Assembly (NCBI RefSeq): GCF_000993825.1
Contig: NZ_CP011114.1
Coordinates: 2,418,001-2,482,000, forward strand
Origin: Paenibacillus durus ATCC 35681
GTDB lineage: Bacteria > Bacillota > Bacilli > Paenibacillales > Paenibacillaceae
DNA length: 64,000 bases
Direction of reading: 5' to 3'
Part shown: piece by piece, positions 33,952 to 43,315 of the stretch
How positions within the stretch are numbered: position 1 is the stretch's first letter
Layout of the letters: every line of letters begins with the position of its first letter
The notes under the pieces: generated by a model
Told to the model about the DNA's origin: nothing
Seen by the model: the letters and a program-made list of their open reading frames with translations, nothing else
Databases searched by the model: none
Made by a program: the position numbers and the translations under genes

Positions 33952-34756
33952 TCTGGCAATCCGGGCAGTAGAACACCTTGCGGCTCGATAATTCCGACTT
34001 GACGATCGTTCCTCCGCAGCGTTCACAGGTTTCGTCTTCGCGGTCATATACCTTGCATCTGTCATTATAGCTTCCCGTGACCGTATCTCCTGTCATAAAA
34101 GGCAGCTCCATGTAGCCCCCGATGTCTGCCGCCTCGCTCAGCACCTTACGGACTGCGGCGTACAAGCGGGTTATCGAATCGGGCGTTAGCCCCTGAACGG
34201 GAGCGGACGGCAGCAGCGCCGCTTCATAGGCGATTTCGTCGGCATAGCAGTTGCCGATTCCGGCAAACACCTGCTGGTTCACCAGGAGGCTTTTGAGCGC
34301 ACCGCGCCTGCCCTTCAGCAGATCAGCGAACCGCTCTTCGTTCATCCGCCGGTCCAGCAGCTCGGGACCCAGCTTGGCGAGGGCCGCCTCAGTCTCCTTA
34401 ACGGATAACAGATGCAGATAGCCAAGGCGAAGCCCCATAAAATACAATATCCGGTCGCCGAAGGCGATCTCCACCTGCGTGCTATGGTCAGGACGTTCTT
34501 CCTCCGTTCCGTAGAACAGCAGCCCTCCAAGCATCAGATGCAGCAGCAGCCGGCGGCCGTCATGCAGATGGAACACCAGATGCTTTCCTCTCCGTTCCAC
34601 AAAAACGATGCGTGCGCCGACAAGTCTCTCCACAAATACTTCCGGCTCCACATTTATCGATTTCTCCCTGTTAACCGTCACCCCAGTGATCGGTAAATTA
34701 ACGATATGCTTCGAAAGCAGTCTGCGGTAGTTCTCCATTTCCGGAAATTCCGGCAT
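33941..34756 (-). CDS. mutM: Formamidopyrimidine-DNA glycosylase (Fpg/MutM family)
   Basis: A 271-residue bifunctional glycosylase removing oxidised purines. The N-terminus MPEFPEMENYRR keeps catalytic Pro2 and Glu3; RRGKHLVFHL provides the conserved lysine. NCYADEI is the DNA-contact motif, and the C-terminal zinc finger is CERCGGTI...CPDC. The MPEFPEME start differs from the common MPELPEVE, and a second mutM usually sits with polA, so this may be a paralogue with altered specificity. Next to nfo, it would feed abasic sites to that enzyme. Confidence 0.93.
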   Translation of the reverse strand: MPEFPEMENYRRLLSKHIVNLPITGVTVNREKSINVEPEVFVERLVGARIVFVERRGKHLVFHLHDGRRLLLHLMLGGLLFYGTEEERPDHSTQVEIAFGDRILYFMGLRLGYLHLLSVKETEAALAKLGPELLDRRMNEERFADLLKGRRGALKSLLVNQQVFAGIGNCYADEIAYEAALLPSAPVQGLTPDSITRLYAAVRKVLSEAADIGGYMELPFMTGDTVTGSYNDRCKVYDREDETCERCGGTIVKSELSSRKVFYCPDCQNER

Positions 34757-34796
34757 GATTCATCGTCCTCTCCTATTGTGAAATGCAGCTCTGCCA

Positions 34797-35588
34797 TTAT
34801 ACCCCAAGCAGGGCGCGCAGTTCAGCTAGATTACTGCAAATAAAATCCGGAGATACCCCGATCCATTCCTTGGACTGCTCCAGATTGTCTTTCGTCGTCA
34901 CACCGGTCAGTGTAAGCACCGTCCGGCAGCCCGCATTCGCTCCGGCAGCTATGTCCGTTCTCATGTTGTCGCCGACTACGATGGCGTCTTTGAGATCAAT
35001 ACCCAGCCGCGATGTGGCGTAATTCATTAGATGGCGGTGCGGCTTGCCGATGATCACCGGCTTTACACCGCTGGCAGCTTCGATCGCCGCCCCCAGTGTG
35101 CCCGCCCCAGGCATCATGCCGTCGTCGGAGGGCAGCATCAGGTCCGGATTGGTTAGCACAAAGGCCGCTCCCCCTGTGATCCAGCGCGCCGCGCGGGTCA
35201 GCGAATCATATGTAAAAGAACGGTCAATGCCTTGGACGACGTACTGCGGCGAATCGGTTACGATTTGAAGCCCCTCTTCCTCGCAAGCGCGGTGCAGCCC
35301 TTCTTCCCCAAGTATCGCCACGGCCGCCCCGGGAGATTCTTCAGCGATATATCTTGCCGCCGCCAGCGAAGAAGTGCAGACTTCATGCTCATGGGCTTCA
35401 ATCCCCATCGCGGTGAGATGAGCGGCGACATTTGCCGGCGTGCGTGACGAGTTGTTGGTTACGAACAGAAACGGGATTCCTTTCGATCTAAGTCCGGCAA
35501 TCAGTTTATCCGCTCCCGGAATCATGATGCCCCCATGAAACAGTGTACCATCCAGATCCAGAAGCAGGCCTTGTATATTATCGATCAT
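34797..35588 (-). CDS. HAD-type sugar/nucleotide phosphatase, NagD/YutF-like
   Basis: A 263-residue HAD phosphatase of the TIGR01457/NagD type. Motif I is LLLDLDGTLFHGG, motif II is FVTNNSSRT, the lysine motif is IGKPHRHLMNYA, and motif IV is VVGDNMRTDIAAG. The cap is the C2-type alpha/beta insertion. It is 40 bases upstream of mutM on the same strand and may head the repair-related run of genes. Natural substrate unknown; YutF relatives hydrolyse several phosphoesters. Confidence 0.9.
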   Translation of the reverse strand: MIDNIQGLLLDLDGTLFHGGIMIPGADKLIAGLRSKGIPFLFVTNNSSRTPANVAAHLTAMGIEAHEHEVCTSSLAAARYIAEESPGAAVAILGEEGLHRACEEEGLQIVTDSPQYVVQGIDRSFTYDSLTRAARWITGGAAFVLTNPDLMLPSDDGMMPGAGTLGAAIEAASGVKPVIIGKPHRHLMNYATSRLGIDLKDAIVVGDNMRTDIAAGANAGCRTVLTLTGVTTKDNLEQSKEWIGVSPDFICSNLAELRALLGV

Positions 35589-35760
35589 TTCTCCTCATTT
35601 CCTCCCCGCCTTATCCTTGATAATACATCAAATTTGAGACATTATTCTCCATGCTTTTCTCGCTGTGAAACAACTAAAAGTCGAACGGCATCGAACTAGC
35701 GGCGGCTTCAGCACTTAATGGCGGTTCTGTGTCGCTTCCTGCGCTTTCCCGGAAAATAAT

Positions 35761-36696
35761 TTAATTTCCCTTCTTTCGCTCCACCGGAAACAGCCGAAAT
35801 TCCTCAGCAAGCTGCGTGTCCGGAAAAATAGCGCGCGCCTCTTCCAGCAGTGGTCCAAGCTCTTCGGGTGAGCTGTATCTTGAGCTGAAATGCGTAAGAA
35901 TCAGTTTACGGGCGTTTGCCTCCTTCGCGATTTCAGCCGCCTGAACCGTCGTGCTGTGATGGTATTCCCGGGCCATCTTGGCCAGCTCATGGGCAAAGGT
36001 TGCCTCATGAATCAGCACATCGGCTTCTCTCGCGAGCGGAATGGAATTTCCGCAGGGCCTCGTATCTCCGAGAACGGTGACGATTCGGCCGCGTTTGGGT
36101 TCGCTGAGGACGTCAGCGGCGGCAATCGTGATTCCCTGTTCCGTGGTCACATCCCGGCCGCTCTTCAGCACACCGTATAATGGCCCCGGCTTAAGACCGT
36201 AGCCTTTGAGAAGCTCGATGTTGAGACTGCCGGGAAGGTCCTTTTCCGTGACACGGTAGCCGTAGCTGTCAATCCTGTGCTCCAGCAGAGCCGACTCCAC
36301 CTTGAAATGCTCATCCTCAAAAAGAAGCCCCCCATCATGCTCGGCCACTTCAAGCTTGTAGGGAATCCGGGATTGGCTGACGGACAGCGAAATATCCAGA
36401 AAAGCCTTGAGCCCCGGCGGACCGTATACAGTCAGCGGGGCGGTTCCTCCCTGATAGCCCCGGCTGCTCAGCAGCCCGGGGAGTCCAAAGAGATGATCGC
36501 CATGAAGATGGGTAATGAACAACTTCTCCAGCTTGCCTAGCCGCAGCGGCGAACGGAGAATCTGATGCTGTGTTCCCTCGCCGCAGTCGAACATCCAGAA
36601 GCTTCGGCGCTCCTCAAGCAGCCGCAGAACAACTGAGGTTACATTTCGCTGAACGGTGGGAATGCCCGCGTTCGTACCCAAGAAATAAATCTCCAT
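35761..36696 (-). CDS. rnz: Ribonuclease Z
   Basis: tRNA 3' endonuclease of 311 residues that matures tRNA precursors. The metallo-beta-lactamase zinc motif is THLHGDHLFGLPGLL, and further ligands lie in VTVLGDTRPC, EATFAHE and LTHFSSRY. FLGTNAGIPTVQRN is the usual N-terminus. GGAGG immediately upstream sets the ATG at 36696. Confidence 0.95.
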   Translation of the reverse strand: MEIYFLGTNAGIPTVQRNVTSVVLRLLEERRSFWMFDCGEGTQHQILRSPLRLGKLEKLFITHLHGDHLFGLPGLLSSRGYQGGTAPLTVYGPPGLKAFLDISLSVSQSRIPYKLEVAEHDGGLLFEDEHFKVESALLEHRIDSYGYRVTEKDLPGSLNIELLKGYGLKPGPLYGVLKSGRDVTTEQGITIAAADVLSEPKRGRIVTVLGDTRPCGNSIPLAREADVLIHEATFAHELAKMAREYHHSTTVQAAEIAKEANARKLILTHFSSRYSSPEELGPLLEEARAIFPDTQLAEEFRLFPVERKKGN

Positions 36697-36760
36697 CTCT
36701 CTCCTCCTTCCCTCTATATAATCTTGTTCTTCCAAATGAGCCCTGGCGGTCTTCCAGCAA

Positions 36761-36784
36761 AAAGCCTCCCGTAACCGGGAGGCT
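36761..36784 (-). terminator. Terminator of metH
   Basis: AGCCTCCC (36763-36770) and GGGAGGCT (36777-36784) pair around a six-base loop. The minus strand continues TTTTTGC. Confidence 0.92.
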
Positions 36785-36827
36785 GGTATAACGGGAAGTT
36801 CCCTTAACTGCTATTCTGTCCAAAAGC

Positions 36828-39800
36828 TCAGGCTTTCTCAACATTAAAATACTGCGCTTCAGGATGGGCGAAGACCATCGCGGACACGGACGCCTCAGGC
36901 TCCATCATAAAACCATCCGTCAAGTGGACTCCAATATCCTCGGGCGACATCAGCTTAAACAGCGGCCCTTGATCCTCCAAATCCGGGCAGGCCGGATAGC
37001 CAAAGGAGACGCGGATGCCCTGATAGCGGGCGCCATGTCTTTGCTTCATCGTCATATCCGCCGGGTCCGGGAAGCCCCAGGTATCCCGCATCATGTGATG
37101 GACACGTTCGGCCAACCCTTCCGCAACCTCAAGCGCCAACGCCTGCAGCGCATGGGAGCGAAGATAGTCGCCCTTATTCTTCAGTTCCTCGGACTGTTCA
37201 CGAATTCCTTGTCCGGCTGTGACGACCAGGAAACCGACATAATCCATAATTCCGCTGTCTACGGACTTCAAGAAGTCAGCCAGGCAGAGATAAGGCTCAA
37301 CCTGCTGGCGCGGGAAGGTAAAGGTGTGAAGTACCTTTCCCGTGTCCTCCGGATCGTAGATCAGGATATCGTTCCCTCTGGATTGGGCCGGGAAGAACCG
37401 GTACATCGCATGCGGCCGCATCGTTCCGTTAACCGTCGCTTCAAGCAGCAGCCCGTCCACCGTCTCCTTCAATTCGACTGCCCGGGGCTCGCCTGCGGCC
37501 AGCTGTGCTTCGACCGATCCTCTAAGCCCCAAATGATGCCCAAGCAGCATCTGCATGTTCACATAAGGGATGATGTGTCCGAGCGGGTAATTGCGCAGGA
37601 CATGCCGCTCCAGGTCCGGCGGAATGTAGACCGGTGCATCCTGCGAAATTTTCGAGCGTAACGCTCTCGTAAGCTGGGGAAGCTCCGGTTTCTGAGGAGC
37701 GGCCGCTCCGGCCTCGTTCTCCTCACGCATCTCCTCGGCCAGCTTGGCCCGTTCCTGCGGATTCATCAGCTTGTTGGCAAGATCAAGGCCATCCATGGCA
37801 TCCTTGGCGTACAGCACAAGTCCGTCGTATTCCGGACGGATGCGTGTCTTGGTGAATTTGCGGGTCAGAGCCGCGCCGCCGACCATAATCGGCACGTCGA
37901 TTCCCGCCGTTCGTAAATCCTGCGCCGTCAGGACCATCTGCTGCGCCGATTTAACGAGCAGCCCGGACAGGCCGATGGCATCGGCTTTTTCCCGGCGGTA
38001 CGCTTCGATGATCGTCTCCGGCGGTACTTTTATACCCAGGTTGATAATTTGGTAGCCGTTGTTTGAAAGGATGATCTCGACCAGATTTTTGCCGATATCA
38101 TGCACATCACCCTTGACGGTGGCGAGCAAAATCTTGCCCTTGACCGAGGTTTCATTCTTCTCCATGAACTGCTCCAGATGGGCCACCGATGCCTTCATTA
38201 CTTCAGCGCTTTGCAGCACCTCCGCCACGATGAGCTCATTATTGTTGAACAGCCGTCCGACCTCGGACATTCCGGCCATGAGCGGTCCGTTAATAATCTC
38301 TAGCGATCCGTATTTTTTCAGCGCCTCGTCAAGATCGGGAATTAGCCCTTCTTTACTGCCCTCGACCACATAGGAAGCAAGGCGCTCTTCCAGCGTCAGA
38401 TTGGAAATCTTCTCTTTCTTCTCGACCTTCTTGCCCCGGAAAGCGGCGACAAAGTCGGCAAGCGTCTCATCGTTGGTGTTGTAAATCAGTTCTTCGGCCA
38501 AGCGGCGCTCTTCCTCAGGAATCGAGGCGTAACGCTCCACCTTCTCCGTATTGACGATCGCGTAATCCAGCCCAGCTTTCGTGCATTCGTAGAGGAAGAC
38601 CGAATTCAGCACCTCCCGGCCCGCTTCCGGCAGACCGAACGACACGTTGCTGATTCCAAGCACGGTATGAACGCCTGGCAGTGCTTCCTTGATCAAGCGG
38701 ATACCATCAATCGTCTCCTTGGCGGAGCCGATATACTGTTCGTCCCCGGTTCCGACAGGAAATACCAGCGTATCGAATATCAAATCCTCCGGCGCCAAGC
38801 CGTATTTGTTTACAAGAAGATCGTAGGAGCGTCTGGCAACGGCGAGCTTGTCCTCCGCCTTGATCGCCTGGCCGCTCTCGTCAATGGTTCCGACGACGAC
38901 CGCCGCGCCGTACTTGTGAATCAGCGGCGTGACATGCTCGAATTTTTCTTCACCATCTTCAAGATTAATGGAGTTAATAATCGCTTTTCCCTGACAGTAC
39001 TGCAGAGCCAGATCAATAACCTTTGGATCAGTCGTATCGATCATCAACGGCACCTTGACCTTTTTCACGACCAGCTCCAGGAATTGTTTCATATCTTCCG
39101 CTTCATCACGGTCGGGGTCCTGTACGCAAACATCGACGACCTGCGCTCCGCTCTTCACCTGGGCGCGCGCAATCTCCGAGGCCTCCTCATACTTGCCTTC
39201 GACGATAAGCCGCTTGAATTTACGTGAGCCAAGCACGTTGGTCCGCTCGCCAATCATATACGGCCGGTTATCCTGCTCAATGTACACCGGCTCGATGCCC
39301 GACAATGCCGGGGAATGGCTTCCGCGCAGAGGACGCGGCTGGTATTCCGCCAGCGAATCAGCCATCGCGCGGATATGCTCCGGCGTTGTGCCGCAGCAGC
39401 CTCCGGCAATATTGAGCCAGCCTTTCTCGGCGAAAGCTGCAACCTTGCGGGCCAGCGACTCCGGCGACTCATGATAGTTGCCGTTCTCATCCGGCAGACC
39501 GGCATTCGGATAGCAGCTGACCGCCGCCTTGGCCATCTCGGATAACGAACGGATATGGTCGCGCATGAATTCCGGCCCGGTCGCGCAGTTAAGTCCGACG
39601 GAGATCGGCTTCAAATGCTCCAATGAAATATAAAAGGCCTCAATATTCTGACCGGCCAGCGTCGTGCCCATCGGCTCAATCGTGCCTGATATCATAATTG
39701 GAAGTGTGACTCCGGTCTTCTCAAAAGCATTTCGGATACCGATGCTGCCGGCCTTTACATTCAAGGTATCCTGCGAAGTCTCGAGCAGCAGGGCATCCAC

Positions 39801-40265
39801 GCCGCCTTCGATCAGCGCAACCGCTTGTTCCTCATAGCTTTCCGTCAGTTCGCTGAATGTCAATCCGCCGGTAACGGACAGCGTCTTGGTAGTTGGCCCC
39901 ATTGCGCCCACAACATAACGCGGACGGTCCGGGGAATCGTACTTATCGACAGCTTCCCTGGCGATCGCCGCTGCGGCGAGGTTGATTTCGCGCGCTCTTT
40001 GCGGAATATCGTACTCCGCAAGGACAACCGAGGTTGCCCCGAACGTGTTCGTCTCAATCAGATCGGCGCCGGCTTCCAGGTAAGTTTCATGAATATTTCG
40101 AATAACCTCGGGTCTGGTCAGCACGAGCATCTCGTTGCAGCCATCCAGCTCGTCTCCGCCAAAATCCTCCCCGGTCAGCGGAACCTGTTGTATCATGGTG
40201 CCCATGGCACCGTCTAAAATCAGAATACGCTGCTCCAGCGCTTCTGCAAGTGTAGGTTTAGCCAC
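36828..40265 (-). CDS. metH: Cobalamin-dependent methionine synthase
   Basis: A 1145-residue modular enzyme methylating homocysteine from 5-methyltetrahydrofolate. Modules in order: homocysteine-binding domain with zinc cysteines (LNCATGPEF, GGCCGTTPEH) to ~310; pterin-binding domain (MIGERTNVLGSRKF) to ~600; B12 cap and B12-binding domain with DVHDIGKN, whose His replaces the lower B12 ligand (~630-860); and the SerAdoMet reactivation domain at the C-terminus. GTG at 40265 is chosen because TGGAGGG is eight bases upstream. No B12 or SAM riboswitch was recognised before it. All modules look intact. Confidence 0.97.
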   Translation of the reverse strand: MAKPTLAEALEQRILILDGAMGTMIQQVPLTGEDFGGDELDGCNEMLVLTRPEVIRNIHETYLEAGADLIETNTFGATSVVLAEYDIPQRAREINLAAAAIAREAVDKYDSPDRPRYVVGAMGPTTKTLSVTGGLTFSELTESYEEQAVALIEGGVDALLLETSQDTLNVKAGSIGIRNAFEKTGVTLPIMISGTIEPMGTTLAGQNIEAFYISLEHLKPISVGLNCATGPEFMRDHIRSLSEMAKAAVSCYPNAGLPDENGNYHESPESLARKVAAFAEKGWLNIAGGCCGTTPEHIRAMADSLAEYQPRPLRGSHSPALSGIEPVYIEQDNRPYMIGERTNVLGSRKFKRLIVEGKYEEASEIARAQVKSGAQVVDVCVQDPDRDEAEDMKQFLELVVKKVKVPLMIDTTDPKVIDLALQYCQGKAIINSINLEDGEEKFEHVTPLIHKYGAAVVVGTIDESGQAIKAEDKLAVARRSYDLLVNKYGLAPEDLIFDTLVFPVGTGDEQYIGSAKETIDGIRLIKEALPGVHTVLGISNVSFGLPEAGREVLNSVFLYECTKAGLDYAIVNTEKVERYASIPEEERRLAEELIYNTNDETLADFVAAFRGKKVEKKEKISNLTLEERLASYVVEGSKEGLIPDLDEALKKYGSLEIINGPLMAGMSEVGRLFNNNELIVAEVLQSAEVMKASVAHLEQFMEKNETSVKGKILLATVKGDVHDIGKNLVEIILSNNGYQIINLGIKVPPETIIEAYRREKADAIGLSGLLVKSAQQMVLTAQDLRTAGIDVPIMVGGAALTRKFTKTRIRPEYDGLVLYAKDAMDGLDLANKLMNPQERAKLAEEMREENEAGAAAPQKPELPQLTRALRSKISQDAPVYIPPDLERHVLRNYPLGHIIPYVNMQMLLGHHLGLRGSVEAQLAAGEPRAVELKETVDGLLLEATVNGTMRPHAMYRFFPAQSRGNDILIYDPEDTGKVLHTFTFPRQQVEPYLCLADFLKSVDSGIMDYVGFLVVTAGQGIREQSEELKNKGDYLRSHALQALALEVAEGLAERVHHMMRDTWGFPDPADMTMKQRHGARYQGIRVSFGYPACPDLEDQGPLFKLMSPEDIGVHLTDGFMMEPEASVSAMVFAHPEAQYFNVEKA

Positions 40266-40339
40266 TTTCCAATCCCTCCAGTAAAACATTAGAGTAAGTT
40301 TAGCAGAATAAAGGGAATTCGGAAAGTCTCCCCCATCGA

Positions 40340-40765
40340 TTATCGCTTAACGGTCAAGGATTTGACCGGCATGGAATGCTGCGTTCGGGCAGTTACATGC
40401 GAGGTCACGCTGTAACTGCCCGCCTCTATCAGCATTCCTTCAGCCGTATAATACCCTTCGCCTACTGACTTACCGGCCAGCTAAAGCTTTTTTGACTCAT
40501 CAGCGGTATTTATAATTTCAAACCGTACTTCCTTGGCATCATCCACTGGCCCACCGCCTTGAGTCACTCTTGCTTCAAAGGTGATTTCTTGATTAACCGC
40601 CACCTCTGGCGGACTCCAGGAGAGCTCGACCTTGACCGGCTCCATTGACATCTCGGACATATTCATGCCGGAATGATTATTTCTCCCGGATGAACAGCCT
40701 GCGAGTGCTCCCGCAATCACCAGGAACATTAGAACCCATTTTGCCAATGGTCTTAGCATATGCAT
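40340..40765 (-). pseudogene. YtkA-like lipoprotein gene interrupted by an in-frame amber codon
   Basis: The first 94 codons encode a lipoprotein signal (lipobox LAGC near residue 23), a Met/Ser-rich stretch and the start of a YtkA-type domain (VNQEITFEARVTQGGGPVDDAKEVRFEI). TAG stops it at 40481-40483. In the same frame without any shift, 46 more sense codons follow, including GEGYYTAEGMLIEAGSYSV and HVTARTQHSMPVKSLTVKR, the expected rest of the domain, to a TAA at 40340. So one base change (for example from CAG or AAG) would restore a 141-residue protein. It could be a true nonsense mutation, a sequencing error or readthrough. Confidence 0.78.
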
Positions 40766-40949
40766 CCTTATCCCTCCCGAATAGCCTCTGTATCGTACGG
40801 GATGTCGATTACATCTTGCGTTATGCTTACGTTAAGTCTGCCTCTCTCATTATACATGGATTGACCGTCTTTGGTAGACAATGACTTGCTGTTTTCTCAT
40901 AGAAATGAGATATTTGTCACACATCCGGTTTTGCACTCCATATAAAAGA

Positions 40950-40976
40950 CCGATACCCTGTCATGCAGGATACCGG
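40950..40976 (-). terminator. Terminator of the HAD phosphatase gene at 41.0 kb
   Basis: CCGATACCCTG pairs with CAGGATACCGG across a short TCATG loop with one G-T pair. The minus strand continues TCTTTTATAT. Confidence 0.75.
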
Positions 40977-41006
40977 CCACGAAAAGAACGAGATTACGAT
41001 TAAAGG

Positions 41007-41792
41007 TTAGAGACTTTGAGCTAAAGGAAGCAGTTCCGATAAATGCTTGATCTCATAATGAGGGATAATTTCCGGGTCGGATGGTTTGCCGGTGCGATTG
41101 ATCCATACCGTTGTAAGTCCTGCAGCCAAACCGCCGCGAATGTCAGTCGTAAGCTTGTCCCCGACCATAATTCCCTGCTCCGGTGCGATATCCAGCAGCT
41201 TCAGCGCATGCTCGAAAATGGCCACGTCCGGCTTCCCCTTCCCAAATGTTCCGGAAATGACAATATGATCAAAGAAAGGAATCAGTTCGGGTACGCCATC
41301 CAGCTTCTCCTGCTGAAGAGCCGGGCAGCCGTTGGTCAGCAGCAGCAGCTTTACTTTCCCGCGAAGCGCAGCCAGAATCTCCAAGGTCTCTTCATACATG
41401 TAGGGACGGCTCCGGCGTTCCGCAGCAAAACGCGCAGCAAGTGTCTCCGCCAGGCTCTCATCGTCTATTCCCACGGCCGCAAGTCCGCGGCGCCAGGATT
41501 CCTTCCGGTAATTTGGAGCAAGCTGCTCCAGCTTCCGGAACTGCTCCTGTTCTCCGGCTGTAAAATTCGCCCACAGCGCTTCAAATGGATTAATCCCGAT
41601 CATCTGCGTAAAAGGAAAGGTCTCATAAGACTCGTAAAGACTTCTCGCTTCCCGTCTAACCGCGGCTTCCAGTTCCTTCGGGTCAACGGCTGTGCCCGCC
41701 GCTTTGCAGGCGTATTCAAAAGCTTCCTCAATACTTCGCTCATCCCATAAAAGAGTATCATCCAAATCAAACAGTACGGCCGCAATCGGCAT
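41007..41792 (-). CDS. HAD-superfamily hydrolase, YjjG/YfnB-like
   Basis: A 261-residue HAD phosphatase with VLFDLDDTLLWDE (motif I), LLLTNG (motif II), GKPDVAIFEHAL (Lys) and MVGDKLTTDIRGG (motif IV). The helical C1 cap lies at about 20-110. Family members include nucleotidase YjjG, which cleans up non-canonical nucleotides. It stands alone between hypothetical genes, so the substrate stays open. Confidence 0.88.
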   Translation of the reverse strand: MPIAAVLFDLDDTLLWDERSIEEAFEYACKAAGTAVDPKELEAAVRREARSLYESYETFPFTQMIGINPFEALWANFTAGEQEQFRKLEQLAPNYRKESWRRGLAAVGIDDESLAETLAARFAAERRSRPYMYEETLEILAALRGKVKLLLLTNGCPALQQEKLDGVPELIPFFDHIVISGTFGKGKPDVAIFEHALKLLDIAPEQGIMVGDKLTTDIRGGLAAGLTTVWINRTGKPSDPEIIPHYEIKHLSELLPLAQSL

Positions 41793-41838
41793 TCCACTAC
41801 TCCCTCTCTATAATAAACTTTGCAATTGTTGCTCTATA

Positions 41839-42363
41839 CTATTTGTGCTCTACAGGAATATGGTTTAGCTGACCAAAACGCTCCATCCGCTCGCCCATGA
41901 CAGCCGTGTCATAACGGTTGATCAACCGCGAGAAAATCCATTGCCCCCGTTTGGCTTTGGGCTTAATGTTAACGGAGCCGCGGGATATGATGATTTTCTC
42001 GATGTCAGCTGCCTCAAGGAACCTTTGGCGGTTAAATTTGAAAGTAGAGACCCGTGCCCGTTCAACTTTCAAATAAGGGCGCCGAAAGAAAATCATTGCA
42101 GCCAGTGCAAAATAGAGCACGACGCCGATCCAATTCATTACCAGGCTGTTTTGGTTGGCTGAAGACGTATCGAACTGGCCTATGGTCCAGTACAAAGCCC
42201 CCAGTGCCGCAAGCAGTACAGGAAAAACAATATTGCGTCCCTTGTATACGTCGGTTGGACCGGCCTTGGATGAAGAATTGATGGAATCCTTACCCTCTTT
42301 TTTTCTTCTCTTGTTAACCTGATGCGTGTTGCGTTGAACCATTCTTTCCCAAGAACGGGCCAT
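41839..42363 (-). CDS. Conserved membrane protein of unknown function
   Basis: A 174-residue protein I do not recognise. The first 45 residues are strongly basic (RRKKEGKD) with no signal peptide. Two hydrophobic segments (about 46-62 and 76-92) span the membrane as a hairpin, and a basic cytoplasmic C-terminal domain follows (RRPYLKVERARVS...IEKIIISRGSVNIKPKAKRGQW). Codon use is like its neighbours. It precedes ynzC by 54 bases in the opposite order of transcription, ynzC being upstream. No domain assignment is offered. Confidence 0.75.
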   Translation of the reverse strand: MARSWERMVQRNTHQVNKRRKKEGKDSINSSSKAGPTDVYKGRNIVFPVLLAALGALYWTIGQFDTSSANQNSLVMNWIGVVLYFALAAMIFFRRPYLKVERARVSTFKFNRQRFLEAADIEKIIISRGSVNIKPKAKRGQWIFSRLINRYDTAVMGERMERFGQLNHIPVEHK

Positions 42364-42417
42364 TTCATTTCCCCCTAGTCTTCCTGAAATATCTATGATA
42401 AGGCGGCTTCGGCTTGA

Positions 42418-42627
42418 TTAATGAAGGTTTCTTCCACCGTCTCGTTCATTTCCATTGTCATCCACAATTTCAATCGACTCCAATTGAGCACGGAAATTGC
42501 GGCGGACATTGCCAAGGTATATCTCCCGAAGCTTGGCGCGTTCAGCCAATTCCTCTTCGTTAAGTCCGACGCTCTTATGTTTGCGTGCCAGCTCATTAAT
42601 GCGATTAACCAGTTCATCTATATTCAA
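42418..42627 (-). CDS. ynzC: DUF896 protein, YnzC-like
   Basis: A 69-residue small cytoplasmic protein matching DUF896: IDELVNRINELARKHKSVGLNEEELAERAKLREIYL, two antiparallel helices. In Bacillus subtilis ynzC is part of the lexA-regulated yneA-yneB-ynzC group. Here it lies downstream of the yneA-like gene on the same strand with about 230 bases between, so read-through from the LexA-controlled promoter is possible. yneB is missing. Molecular function is unknown. Confidence 0.87.
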   Translation of the reverse strand: MNIDELVNRINELARKHKSVGLNEEELAERAKLREIYLGNVRRNFRAQLESIEIVDDNGNERDGGRNLH

Positions 42628-42857
42628 AATGTTCCCTCCTAATTAATGCATGATCGTTCATACCAGCGTCACTGTAATTTGATGAAACCGGTAGAACAGC
42701 TTTAAATTCATTCTAACTTTGCCATGAGAAAAAGAGCTTGTCAAGGCGGCTCCCCTGAAAGCTCAGTTGTACTGCAATAGACCTAATATCCTTCTGCCTG
42801 TTATTTCAGTACTTTGCAAAATTTGCTCTAAGGCGCTAAACGGAATTATGCCAATGC

Positions 42858-43274
42858 TCATTTGTATACGGGAATGGACAATATATCTCCAGCCTGAATA
42901 TCGGAACCGCTCAAATGATTATGTCGTTTAATAGCATCAATATATACGACAGTTCTCATATCGGAAGATTTATTCTTAAGAGCGATACTCCAGAGTGTAT
43001 CGCCGGGCTCCACTACAATCCGCTTCTCCTGCTGCGGCGAAGATGCCGAACTGGCAAATACCTGGCTTACCACGGTAAATCCCGAAATAATTAGAAGAAG
43101 CACAATCATCAGCTTAAAAACATCCTGCTGTTTCAATACGATACGGGCTTTCTTGATGATCGCTTTAATGTTCTTTACGGATGGGTTTGTATGGTCAGAA
43201 ACCGAGCTCCGGCGCGTTGAGACGGCCTCCGGTGTCTCATTATAAATGCTGCGGTATGTACTATATTTCAACAT
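42858..43274 (-). CDS. yneA: LysM membrane protein, YneA-like SOS cell-division inhibitor
   Basis: A 138-residue protein with a cytoplasmic N-terminus, one membrane segment (VFKLMIVLLLIISGFTVVS, about 52-70) and an external LysM domain (VVEPGDTLWSIALKNKS...IQAGDILSIPVY). This is the architecture of YneA, which delays division during SOS. Divergent transcription from lexA and a LexA box in its promoter spacer strongly support the call. The N-terminal extension of ~50 residues is longer than in B. subtilis YneA. Confidence 0.85.
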   Translation of the reverse strand: MLKYSTYRSIYNETPEAVSTRRSSVSDHTNPSVKNIKAIIKKARIVLKQQDVFKLMIVLLLIISGFTVVSQVFASSASSPQQEKRIVVEPGDTLWSIALKNKSSDMRTVVYIDAIKRHNHLSGSDIQAGDILSIPVYK

Positions 43275-43315
43275 CTATCATCAGCCTCCAAACACTTGTT
43301 CTTACTCGCAAAATT

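Noticed and set aside
40265..40340. SAM or B12 riboswitch before metH
   Set aside because: The gap is too short and lacks the B12-box or S-box core sequences.
40374..40435. Inverted repeat GGGCAGTTACA/TGTAACTGCCC as a terminator or riboswitch upstream of metH
   Set aside because: It lies inside the downstream half of the YtkA-like reading frame and has no U-tract; coding sequence explains it.
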